Of a stretch of DNA of 64,000 nucleotides, positions 13,701 to 23,869 are shown piece by piece. Source of the DNA: Theodoxus fluviatilis (lineage: Eukaryota > Mollusca > Gastropoda > Cycloneritida > Neritidae). The position numbers and the translations under genes are program-made. The stretch spans positions 62,001 to 126,000 of the forward strand of contig JAWQFJ010016895.1 of the NCBI GenBank assembly GCA_034096865.1. The letters are read 5' to 3'. Positions within the stretch are counted from its first letter, which is position 1. The number at the start of each line of letters is the position of its first letter. The notes below the pieces were generated by a model, which had not been told where the DNA came from, ran no database searches, and saw only the letters and a program-made list of their open reading frames with translations.

Positions 13701-16700
13701 GAAGATGAGCCTTTATGGGGAAGAACACCCCATCACAAAACTTGATTGTATCAACCATGCAGAGAAACGCATGGGCACAGCCCTCAGAAAAGTGCAGAAG
13801 GAAAAGAAACTGGGAGGTCAGGGTGAGGGAAGGCTGACACTAGCTAAGATCAACAAGTTGCAGGCCTACTATGGTCGGGCAATCAGATCTAATGTTGGAG
13901 ATCCAGAGAAAATGCAGTCAGCCATTTGGGCATCATTTCTCCACACCATGACAACTGCCCAGAAGATGGATGGTGCATCTTCAACAAGGCAAAGAAGTTG
14001 GGGAATCCACAACCCAACCATGATGAGAGCACCATTGGTACTTGTCTGGCAGAAGATGTGGCTGAGCATGTGATGCCCATCTATGAGCGCATGTCAGATG
14101 GCAATCTTGTGGACAGGTTGAGGAAAGGGGCCACTCAGAATGCAAATGAGAGCTTGAATAACATACTATGGGTGTACTGTCCAAAGTCAGTCTTTGTTGG
14201 CAGAGCAAGAGTGCAGTGTGCTGCTGACATGGCAATCACCAAGTTCAATGCTGGTGTCCAGGCAACCAGTGACAGGCTGAAGCTTCTAGGTATTGCTCCA
14301 AATGAGGCCCAGTTGGCTCTCATGCAGAGACAGGACACTAGAAGAATAGTCCAGGCTGAGAAAGCAGCAGAGGCAAAGAGCAGACAGGTCAGAAAGACAA
14401 GGCAGCAGGCAGCAAAACAAGTCCTAGCTAGGCTTGAAGCTACAGAGGGTCCTCAGTATGGGGCTGGAGAGTTTGAATGAACATGTCTGTGATATCAGAA
14501 GATGATTCTAGTGCAGAAATGCTGTAGAATTTGCTTTATAAGTGCATGCCTGTACAAAAAATATCATTTCCAGTTAGAGGTATGTATGTTTGTATTTCTG
14601 AAAATTATTAGCAACCAATTCTGTGTATTTTTCCAAAGACTTGGAATAGCCGTAGTTCCAGAGTTTGAGGGTGGAGAGGTTTTGTAATAATTGTGTAAAT
14701 TCTGAACATAATTCCAGTTTTGAAACTTTGTGGGTTTTGCTTTGTCAGGTGTATGGCTGTACATAAATGTCAGTTTTAGTTGAAAATACAATTATCTTTG
14801 ACTTGTTAGACACATTTGCAATCTTCTTTCCTGATTTTCTCAAAACGCATATTTTGAGAAAGTTTTTTTCACATAAAAGCAAATAACTCAAGAAAAAAAG
14901 TGTCAATTGTCTCCAGATTTTGTCAGAATGTTGAACATAATTGGTTTTATCATTCTGTGTATTGATTTGAGTAAATTATGAGAAGTGTGGAAATTGTACA
15001 ATTTTTCATTATTATCATTATGTAGATTTATGCGTCAATTATGATAATGAGGATAGAAATATTGGAAAAAAAATTCCTGTTGAGTGTCAGTCATATGGAT
15101 ACACAGAAATGTTTGTGTAATGATGATTGTTCCAATAAAACTAACTAGAAGTTATTCTGATGTGTTGTTGATTTTAAATTTATTTTCAAAGTTTGCCAAA
15201 TTTCGCACATTTTTAATAACTTTTTAATTTACAAAGAGTCAAAAAATTTTTTTTTCAGATCTGAAAGTTATTTTGTATTCTACTTATCAAGCCATACTTC
15301 AGCAAAAAAATTTGAATCTCTAGGAGTAGTCTTTCATTTTCACCATATCATCCTGTAGCATCTCCCCTTAATGTGCTTGACCTGCAGTAGTTTTCGGCCT
15401 GTGGCCAAGTGGTTAATGTGCTTGACCTGCAGTAGTTTTTGGCCTGTGGCCAAGTGGTTAATGTGCTTGACCTGCAGTAGTTTTCGGCCTGTGGCCAAGT
15501 GGTTAATGTGCTTGACCTGCAGTAGTTTTTGGCCTGTGGCCAAGTGGTTAATGTGCTTGACCTGCAGCAGTTTTTGGCCTGTGGCCAAGTGGTTAATGTG
15601 CTTGACCTGCAGTAGTTTTTGGCTGGTGGGTGCGGCATTCAAAGCTGTGACGATGGTAAAGTTGCATCCTTCAGCAAGGTGATTTACTCACATTGCTTCT
15701 CCCCACCCAGGAGTAAGACAGGTACCTGTGAGGGCTGAGCTGGAACATTGTAAAAGCTAACTTTGGAGCATTCATCTGTAGCCTGGTTGCGTGCTCCTAA
15801 GAGAGCTGAGATGGGGTTGGACAGATAAAAAAGTATACCTATGACCTGGAGTTAAATGTGTAATTTTTGCGCCCCTATCAATGGGTGGAAAAGTTGCAAT
15901 GAAAAGAATGCCTTTTCCGTAACCTTCTAAATTAAGCAGTCATGTGAAAACTGTGGGGGGAGAGCTGCCTGTTATACCCCACACAGGCTCTAAATTTAGA
16001 ACGATGTTTGAGGAGGAAAATAGGACAGCTAGACTACATCTTTCCTGGGTAGCACGTCCTGCAGGAACTACACTGGCTGTGCTTGGAGAAGAGAGTTGTT
16101 TTTAAAATATCCACCCTTGTGTACAGGTGCACATGTGACAGTTTTAAAATATCCACCCTTGTGTACAGGTGCACATAAAATATCCACCCTTGTGTACAGG
16201 TGCACATGTGACAGTTTTAAAATATCCACCCTTGTGTACAGGTGCACATGTGACAGTTTTAAAATATCCACCCTTGTGTACAGGTGCACATGTGACAGTT
16301 TTAAAATATCCACCCTTGTGTACAGGTGCACATAAAATATCCACCCTTGTGTACAGGTGCATATGTGACAGGACAACAATACCAAGCTATCTGTGTGACC
16401 TTTTGAGAGAGCACTGTCCTCAGCGCTGCCTGAGATCGTCTACACAAGAACTGCTGGTCTGCCCACTGTAGATGCATGACCATGGGGGACAGGGCGTTCC
16501 AGTGCACAGCACCAAGATTGTGGAATAGCCTTCCACTCCACATCAGACAGTCAGATTCTCTCTGTGTTTTTAAAAAGAGACTGAAAACATTTTTTCCCTC
16601 TTTGTAACTGTATAGCACCTTTGAGCAGCTATTGGAATCTGTGCTATAGAAATCATCCACATGCATACATACATGGGGGTGTTATGAGGAAAGGCGGAGT

Positions 16701-17839
16701 GTGACATTAAGAAACACTATGCATGGCAGCAAGATAATGAAAGAGAAGCTATAAAAGGAATGAAAAAAACTAACGTCACACTTTGGACTGCATCGTGACT
16801 CACCTGTGGGGTGGTAACAAGGATGGCCCCATCAGGGTTGTAGCCCTTGAGGCTCTCCATGACAGTGATGTGCTCGTCTGAGGTGCCAGGTGGGGTGTCA
16901 ATGATGAGGTACTCTGTGTCTTGCCAGTGGACATCACTCAGAAACTGCTTTATCATGGCTGCAGGAGAAAGTTCCCTTTCTTTGTCTTCAATAATGATCA
17001 GAGGAAGGAGAAGGAGGAGGAGAAGGGGTGGGGGGATGGGGGGGAGGATGAGGGCTGGAGAAGGAAGGGGGGAGCAGGAGAGGGGGAGCAAGAGGGGGGG
17101 GGGGGGAGGAGCAGGAGGAGGGGGGAGCAGGAGGAGGAGGGGGGCAAGGAGGAGGAGGGGCAGGAGGTCATGGAGAGGGATATCAAAAGCAATTGGGAAT
17201 TGATGATTGGAGTAAAAAGCACTACCAACTGGATGTGGAATTCAAAATCATGACATTCAGCCTCGATGGAAAATAGATTTCCCATTATTCTCTTATCTAA
17301 AAACGAGTTTGACTGCAACAAAACCATCATTCAGAAAAAAGGAAAAGTAACTTGCTACCAGTGAAACAATTTAAGTCAAATTTATTAGATGAGTCTTTCA
17401 AGTCATATTTCATGCATGTTACGACATGACAATTCTCATCTAGAAATTACCATACTGTGGATTAACACTCAAACAAATATAAATCATGAAAATAGACAGA
17501 ATGAAACTCCATCCTAGAGAAAACACGTTTCTGTAACTCAGTAACAAAAAGCAAATGCTGAAAGAGAGCTAAACAATTCAAACCATTTTTCTTGGGTCCC
17601 CGCCAGACAACTGCATCATCCTTGTTTTCAAGTAGGAAGCCAATGGACATGATTCCAATCTTCTGTTCCTTGTCAGCATAAACAGGCAGCCACCTGCACA
17701 GACAGATGAAGTCCATGTGAAGAGATCATCTCTGCATTACTTAAAATTATCAATTAGGCAAAAAAAAAAAAAAAAAAAGTTGTGGATACAGTAACCTATT
17801 TTATTTGGGCCAATCCTCAACTTTTTTTTTCTTGCCAAA

Positions 17840-17937
<98 letters not shown>

Positions 17938-20900
17938 TGGTAATCAACAAATGTTATACTGTCCATCTTCCCTGCCCTATGAGCACTCAGGGAATCCAAT
18001 ATTTAGGTATTAAAAAGTTTTTTCAGCTATAGAAAAACAGTGATTTATGTTTAATCTGGCCTCTTCCATATATAGATAAAAAGTCCAGGCTGACCTACCA
18101 ACCCAATACCACCACCCCACCCCCCTTCTATACTACCATAACCACAACTATTTTTTCTTTTGGCCTTATGAATATATTTACAATCTCACATGTTCATGTT
18201 GACTTAAAAATGTAAACAAGAAGGGCAAAGCCCATACGACTCACATGCTTGACCTTGACCTTTATATGACCTTGACCTTCAGGTGACCTTCAAGGTCAAG
18301 GTCAAACAACTAAACCTACCAATGACATCATACACAAAGAAATGCTTTACACATTTTTCCTACCAAAATACATGTGACCTTGACCCAAGGTCAAGGTCAT
18401 CCAAGGTCATGCAACACAAAGCTGTTAATTCAAGACATAGGAAGCACAATGGTGCTTATTGGCACTTTCTACCATGAGATATAGTCACTTTTAGTGGTTC
18501 ACTACCCCATTTTGGTCACATTTCATAAGGGTCAAAGTGACCTTGACCTTGATGATATGTGAACAAATGTGTCTCATGATGAAAGTATAACATGTGCCCC
18601 ACATAATTATTAAGTTTGAAACAGTTATCTTCCATAGTTCAGGGTCAAGGTCACTTCAAAATATGTATACAATCCAACTTTGAAGAGCTCCTGTGACCTT
18701 GACCTTGAAGCAAGGTCAACCAAACTGGTATCAAAAGATAGGGCTTGCCTTGACCTATATACCACTTGTAGCTAAGGTCGCCATTCTCAATAACGTGGGA
18801 GAAAATTGGGAAAATGTGAAAAATGACTGTTTTTGAGACCACATTTATGGCTCCTGTGACCTTGACCTTGAAGCAAGGTCAAGTCACTATGTATGTTTTT
18901 TGAGGCCTTGTCATCATACACCATCATGCCACATTTGGTGTTGATAGACTTAAGGTCTTAGGCTAGTCTAAAGGGAAAATGTGTTGTGTTAGCATATATT
19001 TCACATCTTTTTATATAATAGTATTATATTAACATTAGCCAAGAAAAAAATACAAACAGATGTTTTCTGGTTGCCATGGTTACAGAAAAAACAAGATGGC
19101 CGCCAGTGAAAACAACCCAACTTGTAACAATGATATCTCTAATTCTATCCAACACTGAACAATGAAATTTGCACCATTTCATTTGGACTGCAAAAGCATA
19201 TGCAATCAACCTAAAATTCTAAGTTGTTTGATAAATAAGAAATTCACTATATTTTTGTGCTTTTATTACTGTTTTCCCGCCGTAATTAGAACACAAAAAC
19301 CATCAAAAAACTAATCTATGCATCACCAGATCACTTTGAGACTGGTTAGTTGCATAATACAAACTGAAAATAGCAAGTGTGGAAAGTTTCTACTTGCTAT
19401 ATGTAAATATGTAGTCAGGGCAGTTGACACAAGGTTTAAAAAACATAGTTTTGAGAAAAACGCAAATAAAGGAAATAGTTACCAGTCCCACCTTCTGATA
19501 TGGGGCTACATGGCAATTTTCAAGTTTTCTGGAGTCCCACACACCAGCACTTTGCTGTACACCTCATGCACAATGAAATGCACCCTTTTGGTAGTGATCA
19601 CCCCCCTCTTTTCCCCTGTACCAATCCTCTTTTCCCTTTCTTCGTGCATGTAGGACTTTCCGTCTTTGCTTCCCTGAGGCTGCTGCTTGCCTTCTAGACA
19701 CCTCTACTCTTTCTTTACTGTCAGAACTGCAAAGTCAAGAACTTTCCCTGCAGCATTTGTCTCTTCTGGCATGTGGATGGCAGAAACCACACCATTTAGG
19801 GAGGAGTGTCCCCTCCGCTGCCATGTACCATCCACAGACACTGCAGTCTCCACAACATGTTGCTCAGTGTCAGCAGACAAATGAATTTCTTTGGCAGCTT
19901 CAGCCATACTACGCTGACAAAGTGCAGAAGCTGATACTTTCAGAGCATTCACTTGATTCCTGTATGCTGCATTGGTCATAGCCTTTGGCATGTTCATAAA
20001 TGCTGAGAAAGTTTTTATCTTTCTCAGTCCACACCCAATCTGTCTGAAAGCATAGATCGCTCTCTTGTTTACATCATGACTGTGCTTTGCCTTCTTTGAT
20101 GTTGAGATCATCTGGATGGCATCACACGCTTGACACTTCACAATAAACTCCCTTGCGAAGCCCTGACTTGGAAGCCTCTCCTCCACAGTCAACTCCCTCC
20201 CCTGGCATTCTGTACATGACAACAACTCCTTCACGGACGAAAACAACACGTCCAAGTCTACGAATGCATAGCCATACTCACGATCACACAATGAGGTTGC
20301 TGCATCTTCACAAGAGGCAAGTTTCTGAGCAGATGCACTCTCGCAAACTTTATTGTTGCTATTTGCCTCGGCAATATTGTTGTCACTATGCCCAGCCCTG
20401 TCAGTAGCGTCAGTGTCACTACCCTGCGCAGACTCGCCACCGATACTTGGCAAGCCTGCTCCAGCTTGGACTCCGCCTCACCCCATCTCGGATAACTTCC
20501 TCTCACCACCACAGTCTTTCCCTACGAACTGATTCCCCATGAATCGCCTCTTTCTTCTCAGCACACTCGCAAACTTCCTCTTAATCGTCATCTTGCACTC
20601 TGCGTTCAAATAGACTCGGCAGTTGCAGCGTTCACACAGCGCGCGAAAAGCGGAAGTTGACACCAGCCAAATGTCACTGTTAACTGTGCGCTGATTGGCT
20701 TATAAGACCCTTCAGCTCATTATAATACTCTGATCATCCAATGAAATTCATCCATAGAAAACTATAGGGATCGTTTCAAACATAAAACTGTGATGAAAAT
20801 GGAGCAATTTGGTGAAAGAATTATGTTTCTATGATGAAAAATAGGGAAGTTATGAGTTACTGAATATTAATTAGGTCATCAGCTGATTTGACAGCACAAG

Positions 20901-22475
20901 AAATGTTTATACCATGCATAATAAATGACAATTTTCATCATTTTCCGCCACTTTGACAAGTTTATTGTTTACATCCATGCATAGCTGAGACTTTGTGGCG
21001 TCTAAAACTGGGGGTCCTCTCAAAACTCATAATTATGAGAAAATCATAATTTTTCAAGGTAGCCTAAGACCTTAATAGTCTCCGAGAAAAATCCAACGTT
21101 TAAGTTTTTTACGCCCGGACGGACGGGCGGACGGACGGACGGACGGACGACACGGCTGAGTACATAGACTCACTTTTGCTTCGCATGTGAGTAAAAAAAT
21201 CATAAAGCAAACTGACTGACAATTCTAATTTCCTGGTTTCAGTTGTGCCCCCCCCCCCCCCCCCCCTCTCATCCCCCCACCACACCCCCGCCCGAATGTG
21301 AATCACAATGACGCAGAGTGATGTCTGGGTTTAGATTAAAAGTTCAAGCCTCTTGCAGGTCTACCCATGCAGGGCAGCTCACACTAAGTTGTTGGAAATC
21401 AGGACAGCAAGGGCATTTACCAGCCTCTCCATTGGTATTCTCAAAGGAGAGATCACTGACCAGTGCAAAGCTGGGGAGGACACTACACGCCTTGACACGT
21501 GGTTCTAGCTTTCTAAAGGATGCCCCTCTGTAGCTGACCAGTGTAGATTTCTATAGGGGGGCATGTCCAAGTCCTTAATTGCAAATTGGCAAATAGCTGA
21601 CAGACAACTTCTACAGCGAAAAGCATCTCATCCTTGCCAGCAAAGTCACTAACTTAGTAACTAGGCAATGCCATTAGACTTCTCCTTCCCATATATTAAA
21701 AAATGCTTTGAACAGTGTTTGTCTCCAGTAAAACAGGACTCTTGTCATGCAACCCATCACCGGCCAGGTGCCAAATACGGAGTATTTTGTTGCTACAGCT
21801 TCTGCAGTACAGTTGCTGCAGTTAGCTGAGGCGGCAGCTTTTCTAGCTAGCAGTGCATGGATGTAAAAACAATGCAAAAGCTACTGACCCCTCTGGACAT
21901 TGGTGGATGTCTCTGTCCATGACATTGAACATCCTGGGGATGCTTGGTCCACAGAGATCAATGTCCAGCAGTCCAACCTGTGAAGTGACCACCAGCAATG
22001 TTCAGAAGGGTTTTGGGGGAAACAGATGCAAAGTAGGGCAGAACTGAGATTGTAAATTTTATTCAAAATGGCAATAAAATTATACTTTTTGGGGGAGGGT
22101 CAACAAGATTTCTGGCATTCAATATCGAGTCTCTTTTGTAAGTCCAAAATAAACCGAAAGCTGTCAAGGCATATCTGACCAAACTGTAGTGATAAAATGA
22201 CAGAAAATACACTTATAGTTATAAATATGAACTGTTTTACTTCCTCCAAGTGCACATATATTTCCAAGCGTAAATCTCCTTCCACTTTATGTAATTTTCT
22301 TTCTCTGTAATCATTCTTCATGGACAAGATAAAGTGATAGCAAGTTAAACGGGTATCTTGATAGGACACAAGAAGTCTTCACTGATTATATTTTCTTCAT
22401 CAAAATTGTAATTTTTATCTCCACAAGTTTTTAATGGAAGTATGAATGCAGAACAGCATGATACAAATCTTTTGA

Positions 22476-22536
<61 letters not shown>

Positions 22537-23578
22537 TGTGCACATGAGTGCGCTTGTGCATAAGTGTGAGCACGTGTGTGCATGCATATATGCAAGTGTT
22601 TACATACTTCAAGAGGGAGACAACTCATAACTATCACTAACCTTTAGAAATGTGTGCAGTCTCTATTGCTCAAAGCAGTTTTACACTGGCTAAATGATAC
22701 ATCATTCATGTATTGCAGATGCATTAAAGTTCCCTTTTTATATTACTTGAAAATATAAGGTGGAGATGGGCACACCTCTGTGTAAGGCTGGGCAATTAAT
22801 ACATGTTTTTGGTTTGTCATGTGGCCCAGTGATCAGATGGTAAAATATAAAGTGGTTAGAGCACCAGGTATGGGTGTAAAGTAGACAAGTAAATCCAGTG
22901 CCTTTAACCTTTGACATTCCACAAGCCCACTGACCTTCTTCCCCATGCTGTAAAGTCCTAAGGCCAGCTGACTTGCAACAGTGCTTTTGCCCACGCCCCC
23001 TTTGCCAGAGAGGATGAGGATGACATGTCTTACTGAAGACAGGTGGTCCAGCTGAAGGCCTGAAACTAGAGACACTGTTACTAAACGCATTATCCTAACG
23101 CTCGGTCAGAGACTAACTTTAGCAACAACGTATACACAATGAGTGTGGTAGACCTACGTTATTTTGGGGAGAAAATTTTCGATACCAACAGAATCAACGA
23201 ACGAATGATTCATTTTCAGATTACATAGCGTGAGCCTGGAGGGCATACAATTGCAAACATCGACACAAACAGCATCAATGACCTCTGTGTATCACTACTG
23301 CACGTGTTAAAAAAACCCACTCCTAATGTCCTATGATACTGAAACTCGAGATCATGATAATCATAATGGCATTAATGCCAACTGACGTGGCTAAGTAAGT
23401 AGGACTGAAACAGTGAAAGTCGTTTCTGTCCAACAGTTACTAAAGCATTATATCCATAAACATTTTTAACATGCGCTAATTTTGGATCAAAAACAGTGCG
23501 GTGCATTAAATGACTGATAGTGATACAAGGCAATGTGCCCCACCGCGTCGCAGTTTCCTTACCGAATTTAGCGGCCAT
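7709..23578 (-). CDS. NUBP2: NUBP2 (Cfd1), cytosolic Fe-S cluster assembly scaffold, complete, 8 exons
   Basis: NUBP2 is the P-loop NTPase that pairs with NUBP1 to build and pass on 4Fe-4S clusters in the cytosol. Coding exons (minus strand, in order): 23578-23563, 23059-22935, 21977-21889, 17693-17584, 16958-16804, 10282-10172, 9838-9769, 7851-7709. All junctions are GT/AG and phase-consistent, summing to 819 nt, or 272 residues; human NUBP2 is 271. Residues 24-32 are the deviant Walker [10 protein letters not shown]. Exon 3 gives [15 protein letters not shown], exon 4 [19 protein letters not shown], and exon 5 [13 protein letters not shown] (Walker B/switch). The exon 6/7 junction gives FVCPNCEECSFIF, with Cys198, 201 and 204 forming the cluster-binding CxxCxxC. 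The donor after exon 4 (GTTTGA) is weak. Intron 5 (10283-16803) is enlarged by minisatellites and a transposon. Nothing suggests the gene is broken. Confidence 0.95.
8093..9298. repeat. 91-bp minisatellite in NUBP2 intron 7, about 12 units
   Basis: A unit beginning CTGGTTTCATACTGGCACC repeats every 91 bp with almost no differences from about 8250 to 9190. The array is bounded by a perfect 104-bp direct repeat, 8093-8196 and 9195-9298, which carries the unique edge sequence GACTACGTTTTG at its left end and TAAACATA at its right end. The near identity of units points to recent expansion or homogenisation. Confidence 0.95.
9497..9653. repeat. 53-bp tandem repeat, 3 units
   Basis: GGCATGAGAGCTTGGAGC begins at 9497, 9550 and 9603, with one base differing in the middle copy. 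The array lies in NUBP2 intron 7, just downstream of exon 7. Confidence 0.9.
10391..10678. mobile_element. MITE with 16-bp terminal inverted repeats (copy 1)
   Basis: The left end TTGTGGTTATGGTAAC (10392-10407) is the exact inverse of the right end (10663-10678). The interior has no coding capacity. Diverged relatives with the same right end lie at 17779-18148, 26843-27142 and 61010-61200, which makes this a local MITE family. Confidence 0.75.
10693..11290. repeat. ~57-bp minisatellite in NUBP2 intron 5
   Basis: Units carry TTATTATGGTGCAGTGACA followed by TTAGCATGTAATGTCCC and CATTTCACCTTTCTCTGCC. Some units are shortened to begin at CTTGCAGTGAC. About ten units are present. The array abuts the right flank of the MITE at 10391-10678. 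Confidence 0.9.
11356..11788. repeat. 45-bp minisatellite with tRNA A-box-like core, left half
   Basis: The 45-bp unit contains TGGCCAAGTGGTTAA, which fits the Pol III A-box consensus and reads like the D-arm of tRNA-Ser/Leu, followed by GTGCTTGACCTGCAG. About nine units are here. The array was split by the Kolobok-like element at 11789-15367 and continues at 15368. No B box is in the unit, so this is not a tRNA gene; a tRNA-derived SINE head is the likely source. Confidence 0.85.
11789..15367 (+). mobile_element. Kolobok-like DNA transposon 1, 3579 bp, TTAA target duplication
   Basis: The element starts GGGGAGA (11789) and ends TCTCCCC (15367), a 7-bp terminal inverted repeat. It is flanked by TTAA at 11785-11788 and 15368-15371. 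The surrounding 45-bp satellite units each contain one TTAA at the same place, so neighbouring units show the empty site. TTAA duplication together with a DDE transposase having a CxxH motif fits the Kolobok superfamily; piggyBac shares TTAA but its transposase is different. The element carries one spliced transposase gene (12356-14480). Confidence 0.8.
12356..14480 (+). pseudogene. Kolobok-like transposase, spliced, with one frameshift
   Basis: Exon 1 (12356-12552) starts at ATG and encodes a basic, nuclear-signal-like N-terminus ([20 protein letters not shown]). It ends GA|GTAAGT, and an acceptor CTCCAG restores the frame at 12792. Exon 2 has a CxxC pair, about 30 residues, then a second CxxC (zinc ribbon). 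The RNase H-like catalytic core follows: [10 protein letters not shown] with Asp at 13372-13374, SDGDAATF with Asp at 13669-13671, DCINH giving CxxH at 13747-13758, and [11 protein letters not shown] with Glu at 14148-14150. The frame shifts by +2 near 13926-13980, between the CxxH and the Glu, so the chain is interrupted once unless this is a sequencing error. A Gln/Lys/Arg-rich tail closes the protein. Animal relatives of this domain are sometimes labelled Mutator-like transposase. Confidence 0.75.
15368..15630. repeat. 45-bp A-box-like minisatellite, right half
   Basis: This continues the array seen at 11356-11788 after the Kolobok-like insertion, with about six units. The first unit begins in mid-unit at the duplicated TTAA, which confirms that the transposon landed inside an existing array. 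Confidence 0.88.
16096..16372. repeat. 42-bp minisatellite in NUBP2 intron 5
   Basis: The unit AAAATATCCACCCTTGTG plus TACAGGTGCACATGTGACAG repeats about seven times. Two units lack the GTGACAGTTT segment, giving 31-bp variants. A LINE remnant follows directly. Confidence 0.9.
16373..16680 (+). mobile_element. LINE 3'-end remnant (CR1/L2-type)
   Basis: Translation gives [16 protein letters not shown] and, after a frame break, [17 protein letters not shown] then [20 protein letters not shown] and a stop. This is the same C-terminal segment as in the LINE at 5171-5822 but from a different, older family member. The tail GCTATAGAAATCATCC is typical of the 3' end. Confidence 0.75.
17004..17170. 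repeat. GGA/GGG-rich polypurine tract
   Basis: A purine-only run dominated by GGA and G-runs lies in NUBP2 intron 4, about 45 bases upstream (on the minus strand) of the exon 5 acceptor at 16958. Confidence 0.9.
17779..18148. mobile_element. MITE (copy 2, diverged) with internal (CT)n expansion
   Basis: The left end GTTGTGGATACAGTAAC and right end TACCATAACCACAAC match the termini of the MITE at 10391-10678 imperfectly. A (CT)n run of about 90 bases sits inside it (17841-17932). Confidence 0.55.
18954..21071 (-). mobile_element. Kolobok-like DNA transposon 2, 2118 bp, non-autonomous
   Basis: The termini GGTCTTAGGCTA (18954-18965) and its inverse (21060-21071) form a perfect 12-bp inverted repeat, flanked by TTAA at 18950-18953 and 21072-21075. 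The three other copies of the host repeat read GACTATTAAGTCTATC at this place with a single TTAA, the exact empty site. The element keeps only the 5' part of a transposase gene, so it cannot move alone. Confidence 0.88.
19704..20617 (-). pseudogene. Truncated Kolobok-like transposase
   Basis: Reading on the minus strand, an N-terminus [17 protein letters not shown] (basic, with FMGNQF) starts near 20594 and is separated by a frame break from a 249-codon frame (20453-19704). That frame has CTEC, 24 residues and CQAC (zinc ribbon), then [16 protein letters not shown], which holds the first catalytic Asp. It stops just after [10 protein letters not shown]. The second Asp, the CxxH and the Glu seen in element 1 are missing. 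It belongs to the same family as the transposase at 12356-14480 but is clearly divergent. Confidence 0.75.
21247..21267. repeat. Poly-C tract
   Basis: An uninterrupted run of about 20 C residues, followed by further C-rich sequence to about 21295. Its length is likely uncertain in the assembly. Confidence 0.9.
22479..22536. repeat. (GT)n microsatellite
   Basis: A dinucleotide run in NUBP2 intron 2. Confidence 0.95.
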
Positions 23579-23869
23579 CACGTAGGGTTATTCCAACTTC
23601 AATTCGTAAAACTGTCAGAAATATCACCAAAGACCCTTCATTGCCATTAATTTTCGATAAATAAACAGAGAAAAATACGTACGTGCAGTATTTTTATATT
23701 AGAAAGTGATGACAAATCTTTGATATCTTAGAACCAAAATTTGTACTTTTTGTCCTGTGATTTCGAATTTTGTAAAGCACCTACCGTCACCTACGACTCG
23801 AGAGAACGGAGGATCCGTTCAGCTGAACGCTGGTTCTCTGGAAGCTGATCACTGTAACACTATTACGGA
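23579..23869. promoter_or_regulatory. Putative bidirectional promoter, NUBP2 / MXRA7
   Basis: The NUBP2 start codon (23578, minus) and the MXRA7 start codon (23870, plus) are separated by 291 bp, so both 5' UTRs and both promoters must fit in this gap or overlap it. There is no obvious TATA box. The right half contains CG-bearing words (ACCTACGACTCGAGAGAACG). The call is by position, not by a recognised motif. Confidence 0.55.

Larger units (their letters stand above)
18215..21199 (-). repeat. TCAAGGTCA-rich dispersed repeat, copy 1, split by Kolobok-like element 2
   Basis: This copy lies in reverse orientation to the others (25793, 27145, 35174) in NUBP2 intron 3. It starts with AACAAGAAGGGCAAAGCCC and ends at TTCGCATGTGAGT plus an A run. 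Without the 2.1-kb insertion at 18954-21071 it is about 865 bp. The repeat's ends share the inverted word GACTCACATGC. The interior is dense in TGACCTTGA/TCAAGGTCA. Confidence 0.9.

Noticed and set aside
11789..15367. piggyBac assignment for the TTAA-flanked elements
   Set aside because: TTAA fits, but the transposase has the DGTW, CxxH and NESLNN layout of the Kolobok/Mutator-like group and no piggyBac DDD domain.
11356..15630. tRNA genes in the 45-bp array
   Set aside because: Only an A-box/D-arm-like segment is present; no anticodon arm, T arm or B box follows.
17841..17932. Ser/Leu-rich frame over the (CT)n run
   Set aside because: Simple dinucleotide translation.
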